DNA of 64,000 nucleotides from Lophius americanus (lineage: Eukaryota > Chordata > Actinopteri > Lophiiformes > Lophiidae). The stretch is taken from positions 10,844,001 through 10,908,000 of the forward strand of contig JBBDHG010000024.1 of assembly GCA_037951165.1 (NCBI GenBank), read 5' to 3'. Below are positions 22,813 through 33,690 of the stretch, one piece after another; position 1 is the first letter of the stretch; the number at the start of each line of letters is the position of its first letter. A program made the position numbers and the translations under genes. The notes below the pieces were generated by a model. It was not told where the DNA came from, made no database searches, and was given only the letters and a program-made list of their open reading frames with translations.

Positions 22813-22884
22813 TATATAAACCTCGGAGAGCAGCAGTTTGAGGAAGAAGACAGCAGAGGAGCCCACCTGTAGGATGCACAGAAG
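22813..22884 (+). promoter_or_regulatory. gnrh1: TATA box and 5' non-coding exon of gnrh1
   Basis: TATATAAA at 22813-22820. A transcription start near 22843 would give a non-coding exon of about 40 bases ending at 22884 (GAAG|GTGAAA). The next acceptor (CCCCCCTCAG) ends at 22964, one base before the ATG at 22966. Teleost gnrh1 genes have the same four-exon layout with a non-coding first exon. Confidence 0.75.
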
Positions 22885-22965
22885 GTGAAATGATGTCAAT
22901 TTGAAGGCGAGAGGAGATTTTAGGGGAATTATTGTGCATTAATGTGCTTTTCTGCCCCCCTCAGA

Positions 22966-23386
22966 ATGACCTGTCAGAGCGCGGCGCTGTGGCTGCTTTT
23001 GATTGGGACGGTGTTGTCTCAGGGCTGCTGTCAGCACTGGTCCTTCGGACTGAACCCAGGAGGAAAGAGGGAACTGGACAACCTGTCACTGGACAATGTA
23101 AGATGTGTCTCCTTAACTGGTGGCTCCTCGTCTGCGCAATCTCATCGTTGTTTGTTTCCTTGTGACAGTTGGCAGAGGGCCTGCTGCACCTGGAGACGCC
23201 CTGCAGTGCTGCGGGTTGTGCAGACGAGTTCCTCAAAATGTACAAAGTCAAAGGATTTTTGGTGAGTTTCTTTCAAAGCTCAAGACCCGGATGACGTTTG
23301 ATTTACTCTCACACGTTTGATCTCTTGTTTTCCTTCAGCACAGACTCATCGATCAGGAAAACGGGCACAGAACGTATAAAAAATGA
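22966..23386 (+). CDS. gnrh1: gonadotropin-releasing hormone 1 precursor with variant decapeptide
   Basis: Coding exons 22966-23097, 23169-23261 and 23339-23386 (TGA), all phase 0, GT-AG. The 90-aa preprohormone has a signal peptide (residues 1-22, ending QGCC), the decapeptide QHWSFGLNPG (23-32) and the amidation/cleavage site GKR (33-35). The GnRH-associated peptide follows, with two Cys (PCSAAGCADEF) and MYKVKGF, ending in YKK as in other teleost GnRH1 precursors. It is made in hypothalamic/preoptic neurons and drives pituitary gonadotropin release (family knowledge). The peptide combines Phe5 (medaka/pejerrey type) with Asn8 (catfish/whitefish type). Downstream of kctd9 on the same strand, as in human 8p21. 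AATAAA follows the stop by 14 bases. Confidence 0.95.
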
Positions 23387-23399
23387 CGTTTAATTCAAC

Positions 23400-23405
23400 A
23401 ATAAA
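23400..23405 (+). terminator. gnrh1: poly(A) signal, gnrh1
   Basis: AATAAA starting 14 bases after the stop codon, giving a very short 3' UTR. Confidence 0.75.
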
Positions 23406-25735
23406 TGGAGACAGTGGCATGTAACATGGTTTGGGTTTTTCTACATTCTTCATAATGTCTCATATTTAACCCTCATTTTAAAGATATTTTAAAACGAACC
23501 TTTTTAAGGTGCTTGCAAACAAAGTAATACCCAAGTGTATCACGACCAAATTTGTAGGACAATCTCAACTTTTCGGCTTTTGTGTCTCTGGAACGATTCG
23601 TTAAAAGATCATTTGAACCAAATCCTGAAAATCTGAGTTCTGAATTTTTATAAATCTCTTGTGAAAAAAAAACCATAACTCATGTGGATGAACTGCTTTT
23701 GGTGTCTTAGGTTAACAGAATCAGTTAAATATTTGAGTAAAATAGTGCGACTATGAAAACCTGATATGACTTCCACTGTATGTAAAAAAATATATCTCTG
23801 ACTGTGGGTTCAGTATTTAACTAAAATCATTTTAGAAATGTTTTAAGCAGAAATGTGCTTAAAAAAGAAATGGGTCTGGATTCTTAAAAACATTCAAAAT
23901 AGTTCTTTTATGTATTTTAATTACAAGACAAATGTCAGTGCATTTGGATTAAATAATAGTAATATAAACTAATTAATAATATTCATGTGATGCATATTAG
24001 TCATTCATACACAAATGAAACCAGTCAAAATATTACTTTTGCAATTAATCTATTAAAACTTCATGAGTTTTAAGTACATTTACCCTTCAAAATAATTAAA
24101 TCCTGCTGGTTCTACAGCGACACGCATCTAAACCTTAATCATATTTCAACTGATTAAATGTATTATTTATTTTTCTTATTGAACACATTTCTGTTGATTC
24201 TATGAGATTTGAATAGAAATATATATTTTCAAAATAAGATTACTGAAATAAAATCAAATAGACACAAGCTTTTAAGCTATGCAATGATAAATGTATTATT
24301 TTTTAAAAATGGTAAAATGTGCCCAACCACTAGGTGGCGACAGAAACAGCATTAAACCCTCCTCCCTCTTTGCTGCAGAGCTTATTCGATTCATCATCTG
24401 CCATAAAATATACATTATGATAAATATACGGTAGCCTCCTCTCTATTTGCTGTACTTTATTGTGTTTGTTCACCATGAGGCCACCGGACTTCTCCGCCAT
24501 CCCCTCGCTCTTCTTCACGGTCGTTTGAGCAACCTGGCAATTTATTGAACAGCAAGGTGTTTGCCAATAGTGTATGGAATTTAAACAAACTGAATAACAA
24601 ATCGATGTCCATTCATCACGGAGGTTTGACAGAGATACAACGGCCTGTAATATCCTGCTGACAATCGTACGCGGCGGTCCCCGCTCTTATCACCAATGGA
24701 AAGGGTTTTTCAAAGTCACTCACTCTGCTGTTACTCAGCAAACAGGCCAGAATATCACTTCCGCTGCTTTTTTTTTTTTTCTTTGCTGGGCAGATTGCTG
24801 CTACTTTTTGTTGAGCAAAGGCCAGACAGTTCTGGTCAAGTATTGTCCTTCGGTGAAAGTGGATTGATAAGGGATGAATTTTCAAAAAGGCGCAGTAGGA
24901 CATTTAATATTTGCTCAGGACCAATAACAGGAACAAAAGCCTCAATCGCTTCTTACAGCCAAGAACATAAATCAGGTTACTCAAGTATAGATCTCCAGAA
25001 AAGTTGCTGGGATTTGTTATTTCAAAGGAGGCCTTGATCAAGACCTGCTGACCTAAAAAAATCTAATAAAAAAACCTCACAGCTGCAGGCTCCACCAGGT
25101 CCCTCCTAATTAGTCTCACTGAGAACAGACTGGTTGGATTCATAAAGTCTGCAGAATCATGTTGGAAGACTAATTAATGCAGATTTTAAGCCCCTAATTT
25201 TGTGAAGTCTTTTTTTTTTGGTCAAACCAGGTAAAGCAAAGGTAGCTAACCACATTAAAGGGATAGTTTTCACATCTTGACTTCCACCGGGGGTCACATT
25301 TTAGAATAGAAATAGAACTTGATTGTCATTGTTGCAGAACAACGAAACTCATATGTTTACTCTTATTTCATTTCATAGTTTTTAGGGTTTTCTTTAACAT
25401 AAACAGAAAATAAATTGCTTTGAAAAAGTATTGGGCCCTCATCCTCCTAAATCCAAAAAGGTACCATGGCTAATTAACTAGGAAAAGCGCTCAGAGGGCG
25501 CTCAGAAGACACAGCAGAACCCTCGGGGAAGGAAAAAAATCATGCATTTTTAATGTCCGAGTTATTGCCTGCCTCTAAATCTAGCGACGACTCCAACAAA
25601 CTCTCTACTCGGCTACTCTGTAGCCGGTCGTCTCCTGCGTCTTCCACTTCAGCGTCTTTGTTCAGCCCACTGAGCTCCCAGCTCCACCCCTTAAGAACCA
25701 TCAGAAGAACATTTTGATTCAACAGTACAATGAAG
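23406..25735. other. intergenic; candidate conserved block at 24600-25060
   Basis: 23406-24300 is AT-rich with nothing recognisable. 24600-25060 has balanced composition, no repeats apart from a poly-T run and no sustained reading frame, a texture often seen in conserved non-coding DNA. 25060-25735 shows nothing. Confidence 0.35.
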
Positions 25736-25739
25736 ACTC

Positions 25740-26060
25740 ATTCAGGAAGACACAAAAGATCCAAGAAAACTGTCCGAAGAACTGCAGGCCACCCTCACCT
25801 CTATAAAGGTCAGGGGTCATGGCTCCACTCTTCCGTAGACACTGGGTAAAGATGGTGTCACGGCCGACTGACCAGGTGAGAGCCACTTCGGACCAAGAAG
25901 AACATTAAGGCTCATGTGAAGTTATCCACATCGCACCTTAATGACCCTCAGAGTGTTAGAGATCATGTTCTATGGACTGATGAGTCAAAGGTTTAATTGT
26001 TTTGGAGAACATTATACGTACGGAGATGATTCGCTTTTTAATGGTCGCAGATGAAGGAAA
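25740..26060 (+). mobile_element. Tc1/mariner-like transposon remnant
   Basis: 'gtccgaagaactgcaggccaccctcacc', 'ggtcatggctccactcttccgtagacactgggtaaagatgg' and 'gttctatggactgatgagtcaaaggttt' correspond to a second fish Tc1-like type (W-T-D-E-S-K motif in the last phrase). It differs from the CAGCCATAACATT type. No intact frame. Confidence 0.65.
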
Positions 26061-28600
26061 TGTGAATTAATGCTCTTTAGTACAAGATTCTGTTGGAGAA
26101 TGTCAGAGAGTCAGTCTGCGGCGTGGAGGTCAGGTCATTCAACAACCCGGAGCGGGGGAGTCCATCTTTGAATAAGAAACAAACCTGCAACTACCCAACA
26201 ACAAAATACGGTTTCAACCGTTTGATCTGGTGCTGATCCAAATCTGTGGATAATATATATTTGGAGCTCAGATGTTTGCTTTAGTGTATTGTTTACGCCG
26301 TGAATAAATTGTTATCAGTTTAGCATTGCTCTCCTCTTCCTCTTTTTTTAAATTTAAATTTTATTGATTTATTGTTCTTTCTTTGTTATTGTGCCTCAGT
26401 GGTTGTTCCGGTCCAAATCCAGTACCCTTAGATTATGGTTCCAGGGCCAGAACGTTGTTAATTGATAAGACTTGATTGACCCAAAGGGGATTGCTGGTCA
26501 TCAGGTGGGAGATCCCAGACCAACCCGCACCACCAACCCAAACATCTCAACTGTTTCTGTGAGGAATGTGGAACAGGGATTTTGTTCCTTTATTGGTGAT
26601 AAAGGAAACCTAATCTCTGCTCGTATCATGATCAGAGATAAAGTTTATTTATTGATCAGACTGGAGGCGTAAGAGTGAATATGGAGGATGGCATGGGCAC
26701 AAAGTCCAGAACTCCAATAGACAATCATTTGGTTCCACCCTTCGGCCTTTGCTTTTGGTTCAGCCAACAGTTTCGGTCATCGGTTTTGGGAAGGGATGTG
26801 TTTCTGTTAAAAATACCAGAACAAATGAAACGTGCCAGCGGTCAATATTTGATTGACCTGCATCATTTTTTCAAGGCATGAAAAAAAAACCACTAAAGCA
26901 ATCTTCTGGGCTGCAGATACATTTTATCCGCAGATTCTCAGAATCCGATCATTTTGAGCCTCTTGTACGATAAAACTAAATCTCCCATCTGGTATAACAC
27001 ACCTCTTGTACTTGATTATGTTAAAGTCATTATTAAGTTTCATCTGTTGTATCCACGATACTGATTAAGGTTTTATTCTGGGTCACATGACCTCGCGACC
27101 CAGAAGTTTAGCAAAGCGCCAGAAATGTAAGAAACGGCGGGTGATTTTCATCCTAAAACAGTTGATACTTCCGTAAGAATCTAGCGTTGTTTTCTAATCA
27201 TCATCGGAGTTCATGGGTCTTATAGATGTAACAACTGGTTGATGATTAGAAATAGTTTAGCAGACTGATACCTGAGTAATAAATATGGCTACCACCAGCA
27301 GACTGTTAGCTTAGCTAGCTTTCTCCATACAAGGGGAAGGATAACCAGTTATCTTTGTGAATAGGCTAGGCTAAACTTTTCCTTTGTTTATTTTCTTAAT
27401 CCTAGCTCAGAGAGTGTTTTATTGTGTAGCTTCTAGCTCTAATCCCAATCTGGAAAATAAATAGCCCTCAAAGATATGAATAGCTGTAACTAAGTAGTTG
27501 TATTTACATTTATATAAGATTTAAACGATGATGAGACTTAAAGCTTTCTCGCCCTGTTTCCAGTTTTTATGCTAAGCAAAGCTAACCAGCTGCAATTTAT
27601 AGCTTTAAGTTTTCAATACGGAGGTATAATTACGAATGCAAAGAAACGTCTTTCTCAAAGTGTCAAAATTTTACGTTGGACATGAAGCTACCGCTAGCAC
27701 AAGAACCCTCCACCTCCTGGCCTCGAGATTTGCTAAGCTAATCGACCCGACTGCCGACAGCAGCTGCAAAAAGTGTTACTTCAAAAAAAACGAAATTACG
27801 TTTCTCTCAGCTACAAGAACAAATAGCACGTATTAACAAATAACATTAAAATAAAGACAAATTGAAAAAATCAAAAATAGTAAGAAAAGGCCGATCATAA
27901 TTAAAAACAGACATTGTTGATTACTAAAAACTGAAAAGCTTTTGATGGACTAAAACACAAATATCCCTCATGGACTTCATTCACTACTTCCTACCACTGC
28001 AAAACTAAAACTGCGTTTATGCAGAGGTATGAAGTAATCATCAGTGATTGCATTTGTTTTCAGTCCATCAATACTTTTCATACAATCCTGCTGACAGGTG
28101 GACAAATGAAACCCCCTATGGATTGTTCTACTTTCAAACACTTATCTCCTCCTCTTCCCAGTCTTGCTAAACTAATCTGATTTGCTGCTGGCAGTAGCTT
28201 CAGGCCAATATGCTTGATTGTTTTTAGAAATGCACTTTCTCACTTCACGCGCACGAATGTGACGGCGTGGTTGTTTGAGTCGCCCGCGTGAATAATGCAA
28301 ACCTTCTGATAACAAACCACTGATAGTGGGAATCAATGTTTATGAATATTTTACACCTTACCAGATCATCCAACCTCCTCACTGATTTTTTTCCCCCAAG
28401 GGCTCTTCTTTTTTTGTAGGATCTCTGCAGGTATAGAAAAACCTGGATCAACTTCCTACTGACGTCCACACGCGTGACGACAGGAGAAGAATCTTTTGGA
28501 ACTTATACCCCGTTCACACTTCCGGAATGAGGCCCAGGTCTGATTTTTTTCTAAAAAATATATGATATAAATAATGTCTAAATAATGTATAATAAAGTAA
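26061..28600. other. intergenic, nothing recognised
   Basis: AT-rich sequence without recognisable genes. Short open frames lack domains and splice signals. Confidence 0.45.
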
Positions 28601-28628
28601 GTCTTTTTAAAAATAAAAAAGTTTTTTT

Positions 28629-28669
28629 CTGTATTCCTGGTTACAGTTGGAATGTAACCAGGAATGCAG
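28629..28669. repeat. perfect inverted repeat / hairpin
   Basis: ATTCCTGGTTACA (28633-28645) and its exact complement TGTAACCAGGAAT (28653-28665) flank a 7-base loop. Pairing extends outward for about four more positions with one G-T wobble. Confidence 0.8.
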
Positions 28670-28799
28670 GAAGAACATTCTGTATTCCAGCTACAGCCTG
28701 CAGATTTTGTGACCTTGTTTCCGGTGTCAATGCTAAGCTAACGGCCTCCTGGCTCCCGCCTGACTGATACCAATCATCTCGTTTAACTTCCTAGGAATG

Positions 28800-29350
28800 T
28801 TTAGCTGTTCCTGAAGTCGTCTTTGGCGCTAAAGAATGCCAGCGACACACTTCAATGGAATCCAGCCAACCGTACATGTACTGATGTCAGCTGCTCCGTT
28901 CAGGATGCGGCCCAAAAAGTCCCTATTAGCTGATTTTGAAAAAAAAAAAGCCAAAGCTTATCAAAAGCAAAGTTAATTAATTTGATGCCCGATTCCTCTG
29001 AAGCTGCTCGACCTCGGCGCTGCTTCTCTGTCAGCGTTTAATAAACTGCCTCCAATAGCTGGGCTTTGTGTCAGCGGGAAAGAAAACCCGCTGAAACCCC
29101 CCCCCCCAGGAAAACTGTAACCAAGCAACTAAAGCTGGCAATCGGCTCGTAAATGGAAGGTCAGACGGGTCAGACCACAACGGGCATTATCAGGCCACGA
29201 ATGTGGTCCTTTTCGTCTATCTGGCCTTATTTTTCTTCCCCTTTGTGAGGACTTGGGAGGCAAACAGCGCCAATGCCAATCCTGAGGAAAAACTGGCTGA
29301 TACCAATCAGGGAGCTGCTTTTCCCAGCTGTCAAAATTTGTTGTGCAAGA
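28800..29350. other. mixed-composition intergenic block
   Basis: Non-repetitive, moderately GC sequence before a GT microsatellite. No gene; possible conserved regulatory DNA. Confidence 0.25.
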
Positions 29351-29356
29351 GAGAAA

Positions 29357-29391
29357 GTGTGTGCGTGTGCATGTGTGTGTGTGTGCGTGTG

Positions 29392-29460
<69 letters not shown>

Positions 29461-29502
29461 GTGTGTGTGTGTGCGTGTGCTTGTGTGCGTTTGTCTGTGT
29501 GA
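29357..29502. repeat. (GT)n/(GC)-interrupted microsatellite
   Basis: About 145 bases of GT with occasional GC and AT units; its overlapping open frames are low-complexity artefacts. Confidence 0.95.
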
Positions 29503-31060
29503 GTGTTATTACTGTTATTACGAGATTACCAGAGGAAATTGGGGCCCAGAAATAACTTCCAGTGTGGACATTTAGTTGATTCTTCCACATTCATGCTGTT
29601 ATTGTATCCAGAGGCTACCTGGAATTACCCCCCCGCCCCTCCTTCGCCCGTCTGATGAAAAAGGAACCACCTGATCCAAAGCGGAACCATTAGGGCCATT
29701 CAGCAGACAGATAAGTGAACAATATTGACAGAGCTGATTTATGAGCTCCCTCCACGTTTCACGCCGTCCTGCGGATAATAGCGTGTTTCATAGCAGGATT
29801 AAGATTCCACAGGCGGCGCTGTGACTCCGTCTGACCTTTTCATTTGACAAAATGGAGCGCTCCTTTCCTTCTCACGAGGGGTTCAGAGGGGTCTCTGTCT
29901 GACGTCAGCACATACCATGTTGTTTTTCTGACATTAGCGTAATGGGATGCATAGTTCTTTACGTTGGGGATGACCCCGAAATATGACACCCTAGATCCTG
30001 CTGAGTTAGCATTCGTTACCTTTTGAACTTGGTACAAAACATTTGTGTCATCTTATTGGACTTTTCTATATTAAAGGAAAAGTTCGCACGGACATGAAAA
30101 CACAAGTTATTATATAATCATCTCTGCGATGGCAAACAGCTGGAGCTCCTTCATCCACTGGTGAATCCCCACAGATGATCAGTGTTGCAGAGTTCTCCTG
30201 AGTGAAGACGAAGGGGACATTTACGTCCGTTCTATACTTTATAGACTGATCTCCATCAGCCTCAGCAGGAGGACGCGTTTGGGGCCAGAAGAGATTCTTT
30301 TTCATTTTTGGTGTGTGGCAGATCCTTGATTTTGTTTTCTTTCTTTTCACATTAGAGGATGAGGCACTTTCTTCAATGACAAAAGTGACATAACTTGTTT
30401 GTTTTTTTTGGCCTGGAAGGTTGCTGGGAAGCTGGATCTTATCCCAGCTGACGTTGATGGATGAGGCACGCCCTGTAAGGTCGACGGAGCTATCCGACAT
30501 AAATCAGGCATTATTTTGCAGGGGTTGGGTCTGAGTGGTTGCAATTTGTTGTGGACCCAAATCAAAGGTAGTCGTTTCCCAGATGCTGCGTGGTACCAAA
30601 GAGAAACCTGGCAACTGTTTTAGATCCGAGCAGGTTTCGTGCGTTTCCAGGTCAAAGGAATGCAGAAACCGTCTGTGACATCTGAGAGATTTATTGATGG
30701 GTTTTTGCGTGGCATGCAAATCAGTTCCCCCGAGTTCGTACGACGTTTAACCCTTTAATGTCCTCGTCAGGGAGGAAAAAAAAAAAAAGCCTGTGGAAAC
30801 CATTTGTTGTGCATGTTTTATTTCTGAGGGGCATTTATTTATTTTTACATCTTAGACAAATTATTTTGTCAAACAAATTTTAAAAAGGTAAAAAAAAAAA
30901 TAAAATGAAAGAAACTCAGACTCAGATTCTTTTCCAAAGTATTTCATGCTGAAATTTTGTATTTTTAGTAAATCCGCAAATACGTTAAAAAGCCCTAAAG
31001 AATCCTACTTACAGAGTAGGACTTTTTCCCAATAGCCATGATTCGTGCTTTTATTTTTTA
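29503..31060. other. intergenic; candidate conserved block and dispersed-repeat pieces
   Basis: 29640-29800 is balanced, non-repetitive sequence. At about 30075-30500 the minus strand has a 144-aa frame, but part of it ('cagctgggataagatccag') belongs to the dispersed 'tatcccagctg' repeat; not called. Confidence 0.4.
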
Positions 31061-31074
31061 TCCTACGTGACCCC

Positions 31075-31165
31075 TTTGACCCGTGGTGTCCCCCAGGGCT
31101 CCAACATTGGCCCCTTACTCTTTAGCATTTACATGCTGCCACTGGGTCGTATTATAAACTGGTTC
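31075..31165 (+). mobile_element. L2-like LINE reverse transcriptase scrap
   Basis: 'ggtgtcccccagggctccaacattggccccttactctttagcatttacatgctgccactgg' reads GVPQGSNIGPLLFSIYMLPL, the reverse transcriptase motif of L2-like LINEs. Only about 90 bases remain. Confidence 0.75.
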
Positions 31166-31499
31166 AGTCACATTTGTCGATAAGAAATAGTGACTCAAAG
31201 TAAAGAATATGTTCAAAACTAAATTTTAAATTGAATTTTTTTAAATCAGATTTTTTTACTTATAGTAATGTTGGATCCTGGGTGTGATCCCAAATTTAAC
31301 TAGAGTTCCTGCTCATACCACTCTGTTACCCTCAACTTTCACACATGCTCAGATTACCTTCTCCACGGTCCAAATGAATCAGCTGATATCAGCTGTTCTC
31401 AGTCAGGTACCCTCATCCTTGAATCACTCTCACACCTCCAAGCCCCGCCCATCACCATCAGTTGTCTTTAAATATGACTCTCTCCATTTATGTGGTTCT

Positions 31500-31760
31500 T
31501 GCATGCTAGTGGGTTGCGCGCCCTCCACCTCCTCATCTCCACATAGTCCTCGAGGATCCATCAGTTTCATCTTTCGTCAGACTCAGCACAGTCGTCAGCC
31601 ACCACCACCAGTATCCAGACTCCAGAGTGGGGGTATTCCATGCTGCTGCTCAGGGCAGAGACCCTTTTATCTCAATCTCCCCAAACAGTCTGAGTGCCAA
31701 AGACTTTCTAAAAGCCTGTTGTAATAAATCATTCATCTTTTCTTATTTCTCCATCTTCTC
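31500..31760 (+). repeat. dispersed repeat U2, most complete copy
   Basis: It contains 'cagccaccaccaccagtatccagactcc', 'ctgagtgccaaagactttctaaaa' and 'gttgtaataaatcattcatcttttc'. All three are found, inverted, at 47.5-47.67 kb and in part at 22.3 kb. No coding potential. Confidence 0.65.
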
Positions 31761-31764
31761 TGAT

Positions 31765-32430
31765 TAAAACGTCATGTAATAATAATAACACATTTTATTT
31801 ACAAAGCACTTTACATTTGCATCAAATCTCAAAGTGCTACAAGGTGAAAGCAGATAAAAGCATCAATAAAATATATAATAATAATCATTTAAATATATTA
31901 CCAAAAAGCAGCAATGTTAATTAAACGTTATAGGTTCTGCTAAAAAGGAAGGTTTTAAGTCCTCTTTTAAAATTCTCAGTCGTCTGTGGAGCCCTCAGAT
32001 GGTCAGGGAGGGCATTCCACAGACGAGGGGCAGCAGAACAGAAGGCCCGATCACCCATGATGCTGAGGTTAGTCCGGGGAAGGAGGAGGCGGTATGAGTG
32101 GGTAGAACGGAGGGATCGTGTTGAGGTCAGTGGGGTGAGCAGTTCTTTCAGGTAGGGGGGTGCGTTACCATGGATACACTGGTGAGTGAGGAGAGAGATC
32201 TTATAATCAATCCTGGTGGAGATGGGAAGCCAATGAAGGGAATGAAGAACGGGGGTGATGTGTTCGTGTTTACGAACTCTCATCAGGATCCTTGCAGCAC
32301 TGTTTTGAACATACTGAAGTCTTTGAAGACTTTTATCAGGGATCCCGATGAGAAGTGCGTTACAGTAATCCAGTCTGGAGGAGACGAACGCCTGGACCAG
32401 CTTTTCAGCGTCACTCAAGGAGAGTGAAGA
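31765..32430 (-). mobile_element. L2-like LINE, 3' end with C-terminal ORF2
   Basis: The minus strand at 32418-31921 encodes 165 aa of the C-terminal region downstream of the reverse transcriptase (FVSSRLDYCNALLIGIP, LQYVQNSAARIL, LHWLPISTRIDYKI, FKRGLKTFLFS). The 3' tail continues to about 31770 with AAT-rich sequence. It is open over this stretch, so relatively young, but 5'-truncated. Confidence 0.88.
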
Positions 32431-33590
32431 ACGGAGTTAGGAAATATTTCTGAGATGATGAAAATATATGGTGGTATGATGTATGTATGTATGTTTGGTC
32501 ATGTTTCTCTGTTGTCGCTCCAACTGACGTTTCCCAGCATGGGAGTCCGTTGACTTAATATTAATTTTCGGCTGTCCTCTTTATCTGGCAGCCTGCATGT
32601 GGATGAATTATGGCCTCTAAACGGCAGGCAGGAAATGTGTTTGCAGAGATTTGAGATGCTGGGGACAACAGCTTGGAGAATTCTCTCGCCAACTAGTTCA
32701 TGTTGTTCCTGTGAGTCCTGTGTTGGTATGAAAGTCTCTCTGATGAAATTAAAATGCAGGGTAGCCAAGCAGCCAATCTTTCTCGAACCGCTCCGCTGAC
32801 AAGCGCCGTGTTTGTCTTCGGCTGTGCTTTATTTCATAGCACACTTACTGCATGTGCAGGCTGTGAGAAATGGCGCTCGTCCTCTAAGTGTCGGTACAGT
32901 GCGTCATCACCTCCGGCATCTGCTGCTTCCTTGGGCGGTGAGCGGGGAGGAACATGGGAGAAGATGGCCTGCAGAGTTCTGCTCAGGACTGCGCGGCATG
33001 AGAAGAGTGATGTCGACAGGTTGCAGAGCTCCGGAAAACACAGTGTGCCAGGTTATTTGAGATGTTGCTAGAATCGGAAAACAGGTTTTGGTACTTGTGA
33101 GGAGGGAAAAACTTCCCACACTTGATCTCCTGACTCTGCTGTCGCAGCTAAAATCCCCCCTGACAGCCTCCTCCTCCTCCTCCGTGGTGGATATAGTTTT
33201 CTTTGTGACACTGTGCTTGCCGTTTCAAGATCTACGGCGCCGCACATCGTTGATTTATTCAACACTACCGCCGCATGGAAGATGTGTTGTGATCTCAGGC
33301 TTCTCCTTGAATAATGCACACCGAGGCAGCGCACTGAATTTGACCCCGGAAAAAGAACTCAAAACATAGACTGTTGCAAGTTTTCCGTCTTCCCTGTACA
33401 CTAAAACACTGGCGAGTGTTGACTGACTCATATCCTAACACATCACGAAGACCAAACTCTTTCTTAAAGGAGCAGGTCACTCAAAATGAAAATTCAGTCA
33501 TGATCAACCCTGGTGTGATGGAGAGAGAGGTCAGCCAAACTTTTCTGGAGCTTCATTCAAGGGTTAACCATTTAATGTGTTTGATTGAAG
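32431..33590. other. intergenic; candidate conserved block at 32580-32770
   Basis: No gene recognised. 32580-32770 is balanced, non-repetitive sequence without a meaningful reading frame. Overlapping frames at 32.75-33.4 kb lack motifs. Confidence 0.35.
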
Positions 33591-33594
33591 CTGT

Positions 33595-33690
33595 TTGTAA
33601 TAGGACCCTCTGGCAGCATGTATGTGCTAAAGAGAAAGGGGCCAGGGATGGAGCCCTGGGGGACGCCAAGGGTCAAAGGAGGAGGGAGGC
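33595..33690 (-). mobile_element. L2-like LINE reverse transcriptase scrap, inverted
   Basis: The reverse complement reads GVPQGSIPGPF..STYMLPEG, parallel to the scrap at 31075-31165 on the other strand. Confidence 0.7.

Noticed and set aside
30066..30500. 144-aa minus-strand frame
   Set aside because: Part of it is the dispersed 'tatcccagctg' repeat and no domain is visible.
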